6,387 nucleotides of DNA from Thermodesulfobacteriota bacterium (GCA_947259475.1 CAMYLW010000325.1:2629-9015); one strand, 5' to 3'; counted from the first letter of the stretch, positions 1 to 4,443 are shown. Numbers and translations are program-made. Notes: a model not told the origin generated them from the letters alone.

Positions 1-15
1 ACGCCTCGGAACCAA

Positions 16-33
16 TCCCGCGGTACCGCGGGA
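16..33. repeat. Perfect 18-bp palindrome, REP-like
   Basis: The sequence tcccgcggtaccgcggga reads the same on both strands. As RNA it would form a 7-bp GC stem with a GTAC loop. On the minus strand it lies downstream of the dispersed repeat copy at 79-100, the same order as at 6229-6286, where the repeat is followed by a GC hairpin. It may therefore be part of a composite intergenic repeat. No T-run flanks it, so a terminator is not supported. Confidence 0.5.
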
Positions 34-78
34 CGAGTTGCCAGGTTGCACGCCCATCTTCACGGCCTCACGACACAG

Positions 79-100
79 ATTCATGAATAATCCGGGCTAG
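79..100 (-). repeat. Dispersed repeat copy 1 (inverted)
   Basis: Read on the minus strand this begins CTAGCCCGGATTATTCATGAA. It matches the plus-strand copies at 3271-3290 (TAGCCCGGATATTTCATGAA) and 6228-6245, and the shorter copy at 3141-3157. This copy reads as half of a longer perfect palindrome centred on TTCATGAA, which suggests the ancestral unit was palindromic like a REP element (inference). Confidence 0.6.
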
Positions 101-476
101 GGTGGAACTTTCTTGCCATTTTTATAACCTTAAGTACCCATTATCCAAGATCAAACTTTTGAGGTAATGAGTAATAACTGTCTGTATTATCTAGAAAAAA
201 TATGAATATTAAAATTGGCACACTAATTGAGTTAGGTGGAGCAAAACAAAGCGGTTCGATACTGGTTGCCAGTAGTAATTCAACGTATGACGGCTTCATA
301 AATGGATTATCCCACTTTGCTGCAATGCGACACTATTCCCGATTATGAGGTTGGTTGGTTGCCCAACTAGTCTGTGGCCTTTTGGTCAAATTTGGTGATT
401 TGAGCACACATTTTAAGAGTTATGTAGTGGTGACAAAGATTTGATTTTAAACAGAATTTTGGTTTTTATCTGCAGT

Positions 477-492
477 TGGCCCTGACTTTGCT
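477..492 (+). promoter_or_regulatory. Candidate sigma54 (-24/-12) promoter
   Basis: TGGCCCT, four bases, then TTTGCT fits the sigma54 consensus TGGCACR-N4-TTGCW at 10 of 12 fixed positions. The key GG (478-479) and GC (490-491) are exactly ten bases apart. It would start transcription near 504, giving an untranslated leader of about 100 bases before the propeller start at 605. An inverted repeat tcaaat/atttga at 386-403, roughly 75-90 bp upstream, could be an activator site, but that is speculative. A weaker match at 216-231 has a perfect -24 box but GA instead of GC at -12. Confidence 0.4.
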
Positions 493-593
493 GATAGGGG
501 ACGTGAAGGCAGAGAAGCAGACATAAATTGGATGGTTGTCAAGGGACTTATCATCCTACTTGATATTAATTTCGCCTTAGTTGACAACATTGC

Positions 594-602
594 GGGGGGG
601 GG
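594..602 (+). promoter_or_regulatory. G9 tract serving as ribosome-binding region
   Basis: Nine consecutive G lie just before aaATG at 605. They are the only purine-rich stretch that could act as Shine-Dalgarno for the propeller gene, although the spacing (two bases after the last G) is short unless the 5' part of the tract pairs with 16S rRNA. Homopolymers of this length are slippage-prone, so the spacing or the upstream reading frame could vary between cells (inference). Confidence 0.45.
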
Positions 603-604
603 AA

Positions 605-2068
605 ATGATATCTCATTTCATTAAAGGAATATTATTTGTTTTAGTTAGCCTAGCACCATTATATCCTTTTGTTCCATGCAACCAGAGCTACGCCGCCACG
701 CATGCTTACCTGAGTAACTCATATGATAACACCGTATCTGTAATACAGACTTCAGACAATACAGTGACAACAACCGTTGATGTTGGTGAATGGCCTTATG
801 GTGTCGCCGTTAGTCCAGATGGGGAGTATATTTATGTAGCCAACGGTGGCGATGACACAGTATCTATTATTCGTACTAGTGACAATACAGTCACCGCATC
901 CATTACTGTTGGGAGCACACCCGGAGGTATTGCGGTGAGTCCTGATGGTGCTTACGTCTATGTAGCTAATAATGATGATAACACAGTATCTGTGATCCAG
1001 ACATCCAGTAACAAAGTCATTGCGACTATTACTGTGGGTATGTGGCCTGAGGGTCTGACGGCAAACCCCAGTGGGGAGTACGTTTATGTAGTCAACACAG
1101 GTGATGATAGTCTATCCGTGATCCAAACATGGGATAACACGGTAATTGAAGTAATTAACGTGGGTGAATGGCCTTATGGCGTCGCCGTAAGTCCTAGCGG
1201 GAACCATATTTATGTATCAAATACCGGTGACAACACTGTGTCAGTGATACGTGCTCAAGATAATACAGTAATGGCTACAATTAAAGTTGGTACAAGGCCA
1301 ATCGGTATTGCCGTAACACCTGATGGTGAATATGTTTACGTTGCAACTAGCAGAGACAACAAAGTATCAGTGATCCGAACATCCGATAACACAGTCGTCG
1401 CAACGATTAATGTAGGCGAATGGCCCTGGGGTATCGCGATGACGCCTAGCGGAGAGTATGTTTATGTGTCAAGTATAGCCGATGACACAGTATCGGTTAT
1501 AAGAACTGTCGATAACTTTGTCACAACTACTATTGCCGTCGGAGCAGATCCTTATAGTTTTGGTAATTTCATTGCCAATACACCCGATGATATCAAATGG
1601 GTGGACACGGTTGACGGCGACCAGCAGATAGGTATCCGAGGCAAAACAGGGGTCAAATCAATTGAGTCAATAGAGTCAGTTGATCCTAATACTGTCTCGG
1701 ATACTATAAACATGCCTGGCAGTATGCCATGGGGCCTCATTAGCTTCAGGATAACGGTGGACAATCCTGGGGATACGGCTGAAGTAACCATATATTTTCC
1801 CGATGTCGCAGGAAGCAATGCCAGTTGGCATAAATATGACTCGATCAATGGATGGCAAGACTATGCAGATCACGCCACCTTCAGCCCCGATAGGAGATCA
1901 GTTACGGTAGAACTTCAAGATGGCGGTTATGGCGATGACGATGGAACGGCAAATGGCATAATCATTGATCCCAGCGGCTTGGGTTCAGCCTCATCATCAG
2001 AGTCTGAGAGCAATGGCGGCGGTGGTGGAGGTTGCTTTATCGCCACCGCGGCTCACAGCCCCCGTTGA
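605..2068 (+). CDS. Exported seven-bladed YVTN beta-propeller protein, C-terminus truncated
   Basis: A 487-residue exported protein, probably secreted or surface-exposed. Residues 1-30 form a signal peptide: Lys7, a hydrophobic core, then a likely cleavage after SYA (30) or the next Ala. From residue 34 there are seven consecutive units of 42 residues (34-75, 76-117, 118-159, 160-201, 202-243, 244-285, 286-327) with the pattern YVxNxxDNTVSVI..T.DNTV...I.VG..P.GIAVSPDGEY, typical of YVTN propeller blades. Residues 340-465 resemble the choice-of-anchor U domain seen in exported bacterial proteins (MPWGLISF, YDSINGWQDY, DGGYGDDDGTANGIIIDP). A Ser/Gly linker leads to GGGGGGCFIATAA, the start of a CFI-box C-terminal domain, which then stops prematurely. 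The start at ATG 605 was chosen over TTG 581 because it begins the signal peptide directly after the G-rich tract. Binding partner and role are unknown. Confidence 0.88.
   Translation: MISHFIKGILFVLVSLAPLYPFVPCNQSYAATHAYLSNSYDNTVSVIQTSDNTVTTTVDVGEWPYGVAVSPDGEYIYVANGGDDTVSIIRTSDNTVTASITVGSTPGGIAVSPDGAYVYVANNDDNTVSVIQTSSNKVIATITVGMWPEGLTANPSGEYVYVVNTGDDSLSVIQTWDNTVIEVINVGEWPYGVAVSPSGNHIYVSNTGDNTVSVIRAQDNTVMATIKVGTRPIGIAVTPDGEYVYVATSRDNKVSVIRTSDNTVVATINVGEWPWGIAMTPSGEYVYVSSIADDTVSVIRTVDNFVTTTIAVGADPYSFGNFIANTPDDIKWVDTVDGDQQIGIRGKTGVKSIESIESVDPNTVSDTINMPGSMPWGLISFRITVDNPGDTAEVTIYFPDVAGSNASWHKYDSINGWQDYADHATFSPDRRSVTVELQDGGYGDDDGTANGIIIDPSGLGSASSSESESNGGGGGGCFIATAAHSPR
704..1585 (+). repeat. Seven tandem 126-bp propeller-blade repeats
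   Basis: Coding repeats with an exact 126-bp period begin at 704, 830, 956, 1082, 1208, 1334 and 1460. No insertions or deletions occur between the first six units; the seventh diverges after VGADP. At DNA level 785-816 (blade 1) and 1163-1194 (blade 4) are identical at 30 of 32 bases, a spacing of exactly three blades. This suggests recent duplication or gene conversion within the array. Confidence 0.9.
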
Positions 2069-2138
2069 GTTCCTCCACCGATTCCTGCGTAACAACCATG
2101 TGGGCAAAGCTCTGACAGAAATTTACTTGGAAGAATAA
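2064..2138 (+). pseudogene. Out-of-frame remnant of the CFI-box C-terminal tail
   Basis: In the reading frame one base ahead of the propeller gene, this segment encodes 24 residues beginning VEFLHRFLRNNHVGKALTEI and ends in TAA. It resembles the usual continuation of CFIATAA tails, where a segment like VxxLRxFRDxxLLxNxxGxALVxxYY follows. Removing one C from the run of five at 2059-2063 would join CFIATAAHSP to this tail and give a 510-residue protein. The remnant is shorter than typical tails, so some decay may precede the frameshift. Sequencing error or a slippage-controlled switch are alternatives. Confidence 0.65.
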
Positions 2139-2221
2139 AGCAATAACCTCATGACCTTCCATCGACCAATCATTTGTCCCGAGACGGTGCAAAGTACCCT
2201 TTCACTTCAACACTCCGACTG

Positions 2222-2419
2222 AACCCTAATGTTGCATACCTAGGTCGCGGAAAAACGCGGAAAAGTGCGTTCCCGCCGAGGGCGGGACTGCGCACAGGCT
2301 TGGACAGGTCGAGGCGTACTTGACCGTACGTTAAGTCCTGTTCCGAGCACAGCCGCAAATGGCGTTCTATCGCGTGAGCGCAGCGGTTTTTACCGGTGTA
2401 GGTATGCAATATTAGGGTT
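2222..2419. mobile_element. Candidate MITE-like or structured-RNA element with 21-bp inverted ends
   Basis: The ends 2222-2242 and 2399-2419 are inverted repeats matching at 20 of 21 bases (AACCCTAATGTTGCATACC versus the complement of GGTATGCAATATTAGGGTT). The pairing continues imperfectly inward (gcggaaaaacgc near 2247-2258 with gcggtttttaccg at 2383-2395). Inside are a hairpin GTGCG-TCCCGCC / GGCGGGA-CGCAC at 2265-2295, an 11-bp stem with one bulge (2298-2308 with 2337-2348) and a nested CGTAC/GTACG hairpin (2315-2330). No transposase gene and no clear target-site duplication are visible. It may be a non-autonomous element or a folded RNA; I do not recognise a named family. Confidence 0.5.
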
Positions 2420-2435
2420 GACCCTCATAGCTTTT

Positions 2436-2472
2436 TTGCTCTTTAGTCGCGGAATTTGGTATGCTGTGTGCA
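2436..2472 (+). promoter_or_regulatory. Overlapping candidate promoters upstream of the cNMP-binding gene
   Basis: Two readings are possible. A sigma70-type promoter would be TTGCTC (2436-2441), an 18-base spacer, then TATGCT (2460-2465). A sigma54-type reading has GG (2458-2459) and GC (2470-2471) ten bases apart and matches 9 of 12 consensus positions across 2457-2472. Both point toward the gene at 2670. Neither is strong, and they cannot be told apart from sequence alone. Confidence 0.27.
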
Positions 2473-2553
2473 TATTGAAAAACCCACCGAGCTAAATAAC
2501 GAATTTATATGACAGAATACAATATCCAGAGACTTTTTGGTGTCGTCGCCAGA

Positions 2554-2576
2554 TGTGATCCTATGTGATACTGTGA
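2554..2576 (+). promoter_or_regulatory. Three TGTGA direct repeats
   Basis: TGTGA occurs at 2554-2558, 2564-2568 and 2572-2576, with 10-bp and 8-bp steps. TGTGA is the half-site recognised by CRP-type regulators, but a normal CRP site is an inverted pair and no TCACA partner is seen. An operator in the leader of the cyclic-nucleotide-binding gene is possible but unproven. Confidence 0.25.
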
Positions 2577-2669
2577 GTGGCGACCGGTTTTGGTTGGCGG
2601 GGACAGCTAGAACGGCAGGTTACCGCATCTCCGAGGAAGACAGGGGGAAAGTGGGAGAGGAGAGTAGCC

Positions 2670-3143
2670 ATGGACGAAGTGGCCAGATTCTTGGCTGATT
2701 CAGTGATGTGCAAAGACTTTGATGGTGACGAGGTGGCGAAACTCGCCGCGATATGCAAGTCCATCCGATTCAAGTCTGGAGAGGTCATCGTTGCCGAAGA
2801 TGCCCGCGGGCGAGATCTCTACTTCATAAAAAGTGGGAGGGCGCAAATTAACCTCAGCGGTCCCGCCGCGCGAGACGACGCAGGAGCCATCAGCAAGATT
2901 CTTCCCGGTCAGGTGTTTGGCGAGTTGGGCTTCATAGATGGTGCCCGGCGATCCACCTGGGTGATAGCCATCGACGAGTTGGAGGCAATTCAACTCGAAT
3001 GGGAGGACTTTTTCCAACTGACCGAGAGCAATACGATAATCGGTTATAAGTTTATTTATAATCTGGCCCTGGTCATTGCCGAGCGGCTCCGAGATACCAC
3101 CATGTCCCTGAGTAACCTATTGGGAGTTCGCGGGAGGTACTAG
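2670..3143 (+). CDS. Stand-alone cyclic-nucleotide-binding domain protein
   Basis: A 157-residue cytoplasmic protein formed by a single CRP/PKA-type cyclic-nucleotide-binding (cupin-like) fold. Visible hallmarks are FKSGEVIVAEDARGRDLYFIKSG (residues 34-56, given as landmarks F34, G37, G47, G56), ILPGQVFGELGFIDG around 77-91 and ARRST at 92-96. This last block is the phosphate-binding cassette, with its key Glu85 and Arg93/94 retained, so binding of cAMP, cGMP or a related nucleotide is plausible. After the C-helix (about 120-150) the protein ends: there is no helix-turn-helix, kinase or channel domain. ATG 2670 was chosen because AGGAG (2658-2662) sits seven bases upstream; an in-frame GTG at 2577 has no Shine-Dalgarno. 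The likely role is a regulatory subunit or sensor acting on a partner encoded elsewhere (inference). The TAG stop lies inside a copy of the dispersed repeat. Confidence 0.85.
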   Translation: MDEVARFLADSVMCKDFDGDEVAKLAAICKSIRFKSGEVIVAEDARGRDLYFIKSGRAQINLSGPAARDDAGAISKILPGQVFGELGFIDGARRSTWVIAIDELEAIQLEWEDFFQLTESNTIIGYKFIYNLALVIAERLRDTTMSLSNLLGVRGRY

Positions 3144-3157
3144 CCAGGATATTTCAT
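3141..3157 (+). repeat. Dispersed repeat copy 2, overlapping a stop codon
   Basis: TAGCCAGGATATTTCAT differs from the copy at 3271-3287 at one base. Its first three bases are the TAG stop codon of the cNMP-binding gene, so the repeat supplies the end of the reading frame. It stops matching after TTTCAT. Confidence 0.6.
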
Positions 3158-3270
3158 ACCTCCGCTGCTCCAACACCCCACCGCCTTCGAGCCTACCCCA
3201 TTACTCCATTGCGTCCGCAGTCAGTCTGTGCTTAGATTGAGACCGTGACGTGGATTTCTCCTCAGTGTCT

Positions 3271-3290
3271 TAGCCCGGATATTTCATGAA
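3271..3290 (+). repeat. Dispersed repeat copy 3
   Basis: TAGCCCGGATATTTCATGAA is the clearest copy in the window. Downstream, 3296-3312 (gctgcagggatcttcaa) matches 6350-6366 (gctgcagggagcttcaa) at 16 of 17 bases, so this locus looks like a shortened version of the composite repeat found after serA, lacking its middle hairpins. Confidence 0.65.
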
Positions 3291-3400
3291 TGCGAGCTGC
3301 AGGGATCTTCAAACCGTGACATTGATTCAAAATAGCAAACCTGCTCCTTAGGGCTAGGTCAGGGTTCAATGGCTTTGCCGGTAAAGATTGCGAGCTGTTT

Positions 3401-3502
3401 TGGAGTACTGGAGTATTGGAATGTTGGAAAAAGCGAAAGCCCGAATTTCAACTTGAATGAGTCCTTTCATTACTCCATTACTCCACCACTCCATCACTCC
3501 AG
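3401..3502. repeat. Inverted pair of 8-bp tandem arrays (TGGAGTAY / AYYACTCC)
   Basis: The left arm at 3401-3428 consists of units TGGAGTAC, TGGAGTAT, TGGAATGT and TGGA. The right arm at 3469-3500 has four units of exactly eight bases: ATTACTCC, ATTACTCC, ACCACTCC, ATCACTCC. The arms are complementary in register and separated by about 40 bases, so the locus could form a long imperfect hairpin. It is noncoding as far as can be judged. Confidence 0.75.
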
Positions 3503-3533
3503 CAGACTGCCGCAAGGGGGAAAGACTATTGAA

Positions 3534-3576
3534 GCCCCCTCAGGGGGCAGCCCAAAGCCGGGTCCTTTGGGCCCGG
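3534..3576 (+). terminator. Tandem GC hairpins, possible terminator or attenuator
   Basis: The first hairpin is GCCCCC-tca-GGGGGC (3534-3548). The second region can fold two ways: CCCAAAG (3551-3557) with CTTTGGG (3565-3571), or CCGGG (3558-3562) with CCCGG (3572-3576), extended by CC/GG around a TTTG loop. The two folds compete, as in attenuators. Only a weak T-rich stretch (attcttta) follows. The location, 40-80 bases ahead of the DUF2784 start, would suit control of that gene, but simple REP-type hairpins are an equally good explanation. Confidence 0.35.
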
Positions 3577-3614
3577 ATTCTTTACTTCTCCGCAGTGTCT
3601 CAAAGGAATATCTC

Positions 3615-3977
3615 ATGTATAGTTTTCTCGCCGACCTTGTAATGCTTCTCCACTTCAGCTTTATCCTTTTGGTGATCTTTGGGGGACTGTTGGCGCTTCG
3701 TTGGCACCGTTTTGCTGTGGTGCACCTGCCGGCGGTACTGTGGGCCCTCTTTTTGGAACTCAAGCCGGGGACCCTGTGCCCATTGACTCCGCTGGAGCAG
3801 ATGCTGAGACACCGTGCCGGAGAACCATCCTATACGGGGGGGTTTGTTGGACACTACCTCGGTCCCATCATCTATCCAAATATGACACTTCAGGACCAAT
3901 ATTTCATAGCTGCGGCACTGTTTTTGTTCACCGTGGTTATTTATTGGGGAGTGTTCAGGAAGTGGCGCAAAGGGTGA
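3615..3977 (+). CDS. DUF2784-type small integral membrane protein
   Basis: A 120-residue inner-membrane protein that I assign to the DUF2784 family from its pattern; the biochemical function is unknown. Hydrophobic segments lie at about residues 7-27, 33-48 and 95-112. Family-like motifs are LADLVMLLHFSFILLV near the N-terminus, W30 followed by HLPA and LW, CPLTPLE (55-61), and GGFVGHYLGPIIYP (75-88). Length agrees with the usual size of about 120 residues, so it appears complete. ATG 3615 was chosen because AAGGA (3603-3607) lies seven bases upstream; in-frame extension to 3369 would add repeat-derived sequence ahead of the first membrane segment. It stands alone on this strand with hairpin-rich DNA upstream. 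Its start region resembles the dispersed repeat segment at 3255-3288. Confidence 0.82.
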   Translation: MYSFLADLVMLLHFSFILLVIFGGLLALRWHRFAVVHLPAVLWALFLELKPGTLCPLTPLEQMLRHRAGEPSYTGGFVGHYLGPIIYPNMTLQDQYFIAAALFLFTVVIYWGVFRKWRKG

Positions 3978-4103
3978 CTAGGTTATTTATGGTCATTTGT
4001 AGTCGTTCGCTATTGGTGTCATTCATGGTCACTCATCATAACGACCTAGTGACAACAAATGACAGCGAAGTGTAGTGACCCAATGACGGCGCAGCCAAAT
4101 GAC
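3974..4103. repeat. Inverted cluster of GTCATT / AATGAC units
   Basis: The left half carries GTCATT at 3992 and 4018 and GTCACT at 4028. The right half carries the complementary forms AGTGAC at 4048 and 4074 and AATGAC at 4058, 4082 and 4098. Longer matching pairs are gtgactaggt (3974-3983) with acctagtgac (4044-4053), 9 of 10 bases paired, and gtcatttgt (3992-4000) with acaaatgac (4055-4063). These pairs cross rather than nest, so a single simple hairpin cannot use both. The cluster begins within the last codons of the DUF2784 gene. Confidence 0.6.
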
Positions 4104-4172
4104 TCGAAGCCAAATCCGCAATCCGCCATCTCAGATCTAGCTTGAATTGGTTTGCGAGTTTTCCTTCGGAGT

Positions 4173-4191
4173 CCCCACCCTCCGGGCGGGG
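4173..4191. terminator. GC hairpin between convergent genes
   Basis: CCCCACCC-tcc-GGGCGGGG forms an 8-bp stem with one A/C mismatch. It lies between the 3' ends of the DUF2784 gene (+) and the 76-residue gene (-), where a bidirectional terminator would be expected. No T-run follows on either strand, so the terminator call is weak. Confidence 0.3.
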
Positions 4192-4212
4192 CCCCAGTTT
4201 CAATATCCAGGT

Positions 4213-4443
4213 TCAGACTTCTTCACTCGGCTTAGGTTCATCGCCGGTTTCCTCGCCTTCCAGGCGGGCCACGGCCTCTACGAAATAAGCTGATGAGCAA
4301 TTGATGACGCGAGTCAAACCCTCTGTTTCAATTTTTACCAGGGGAGACTCATAGGAGATGACCTGGCCGGTGATGTTGGTGTGGCCATGCTCTTGACCAA
4401 AATAGAAAGTGTAGGTCTTTCCCGTCTCGAATAATGGTGCCAT
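4213..4443 (-). CDS. Small conserved-looking protein of unknown function (76 aa)
   Basis: I do not recognise this family. The protein is 76 residues and soluble, with no signal peptide or membrane segment. The pattern of alternating hydrophobic residues (TYTFYFG, GQVISYES, LVKIETEG, RVINCSSAYFVEAVA) suggests a small beta-barrel such as an SH3-like or Sm-like fold. The last 16 residues are acidic and probably disordered (EGEETGDEPKPSEEV). The strongest evidence for a real gene is the near-perfect Shine-Dalgarno AAAGGAGGT (complement of 4449-4457), five bases from the ATG. It is transcribed away from serA, across a 190-bp divergent spacer, and converges on the DUF2784 gene. A role in binding RNA or another protein is only a guess from the fold-like pattern. 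Confidence 0.72.
   Translation of the reverse strand: MAPLFETGKTYTFYFGQEHGHTNITGQVISYESPLVKIETEGLTRVINCSSAYFVEAVARLEGEETGDEPKPSEEV

Larger units (their letters stand above)
1..580. other. Gene-poor, AT-rich leader region
   Basis: No convincing gene is seen here. The region holds an 18-bp palindrome (16-33), an inverted copy of the dispersed repeat (79-100), a 6-bp inverted repeat (386-391 with 398-403) and a sigma54-like promoter (477-492). A 48-codon open frame at 202-348 lacks a Shine-Dalgarno sequence and is not called. The base composition is visibly more AT-rich than around serA and resembles the propeller gene that follows, so the two may share an origin (inference). Confidence 0.6.
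3144..3614. other. Repeat- and hairpin-rich intergenic spacer
   Basis: About 470 bases without a convincing gene. It contains dispersed repeat copies at 3141-3157 and 3271-3290, an isolated stretch resembling the ACTCC array (attactccatt near 3199-3209), inverted arrays of 8-bp units (3401-3502), and compact GC hairpins at 3534-3576 just before the DUF2784 gene. An open frame runs in frame with that gene from 3369, but it is made of these repeats and is not treated as coding. Confidence 0.7.

Noticed and set aside
1..84. Minus-strand open frame from an ATG at 84 running off the left edge (28 codons, MNLCREAVKMGVQPG...)
   Set aside because: The ATG lies within the dispersed repeat TTCATGAA, no Shine-Dalgarno precedes it, and 28 open codons are easily due to chance. 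A partial gene cannot be excluded without sequence to the left.
202..348. 48-codon plus-strand open frame (MNIKIGTLIELGGAKQSG...)
   Set aside because: No ribosome-binding site, short length, and no recognisable family; it also overlaps a decayed sigma54-like match. Left uncalled.
581..604. Upstream TTG start for the propeller protein
   Set aside because: It would add TTLRGGE ahead of the signal peptide, reading through the G9 tract, and the ATG at 605 gives a normal signal peptide.
2222..2419. Integron attC site
   Set aside because: The size and end symmetry invite the comparison, but the ends do not match RYYYAAC/GTTRRRY and there is no cassette array or integrase in the window.
2170..2495. 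Open frames on both strands across the inverted-repeat element (79 aa minus, 76 aa plus)
   Set aside because: Both are explained by the structured inverted-repeat DNA; they have no Shine-Dalgarno and no recognisable protein features.
2577..2669. GTG start for the cNMP-binding protein
   Set aside because: The extra 31 residues are low in family-like character and no Shine-Dalgarno precedes the GTG, whereas ATG 2670 has AGGAG at good spacing.
3401..3502. CRISPR array
   Set aside because: Units are only 8 bp with no spacers of regular length, and the two halves are inverted rather than direct.
3551..3576. H-type pseudoknot
   Set aside because: The pairing order fits, but there is no linker to cross a 7-bp stem, so both stems cannot coexist sterically; competing hairpins are the better reading.
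3369..3614. N-terminal extension of the DUF2784 protein
   Set aside because: It translates the ACTCC arrays and GC hairpins; the family begins at the MYSFLADLV start, which has its own ribosome-binding site.
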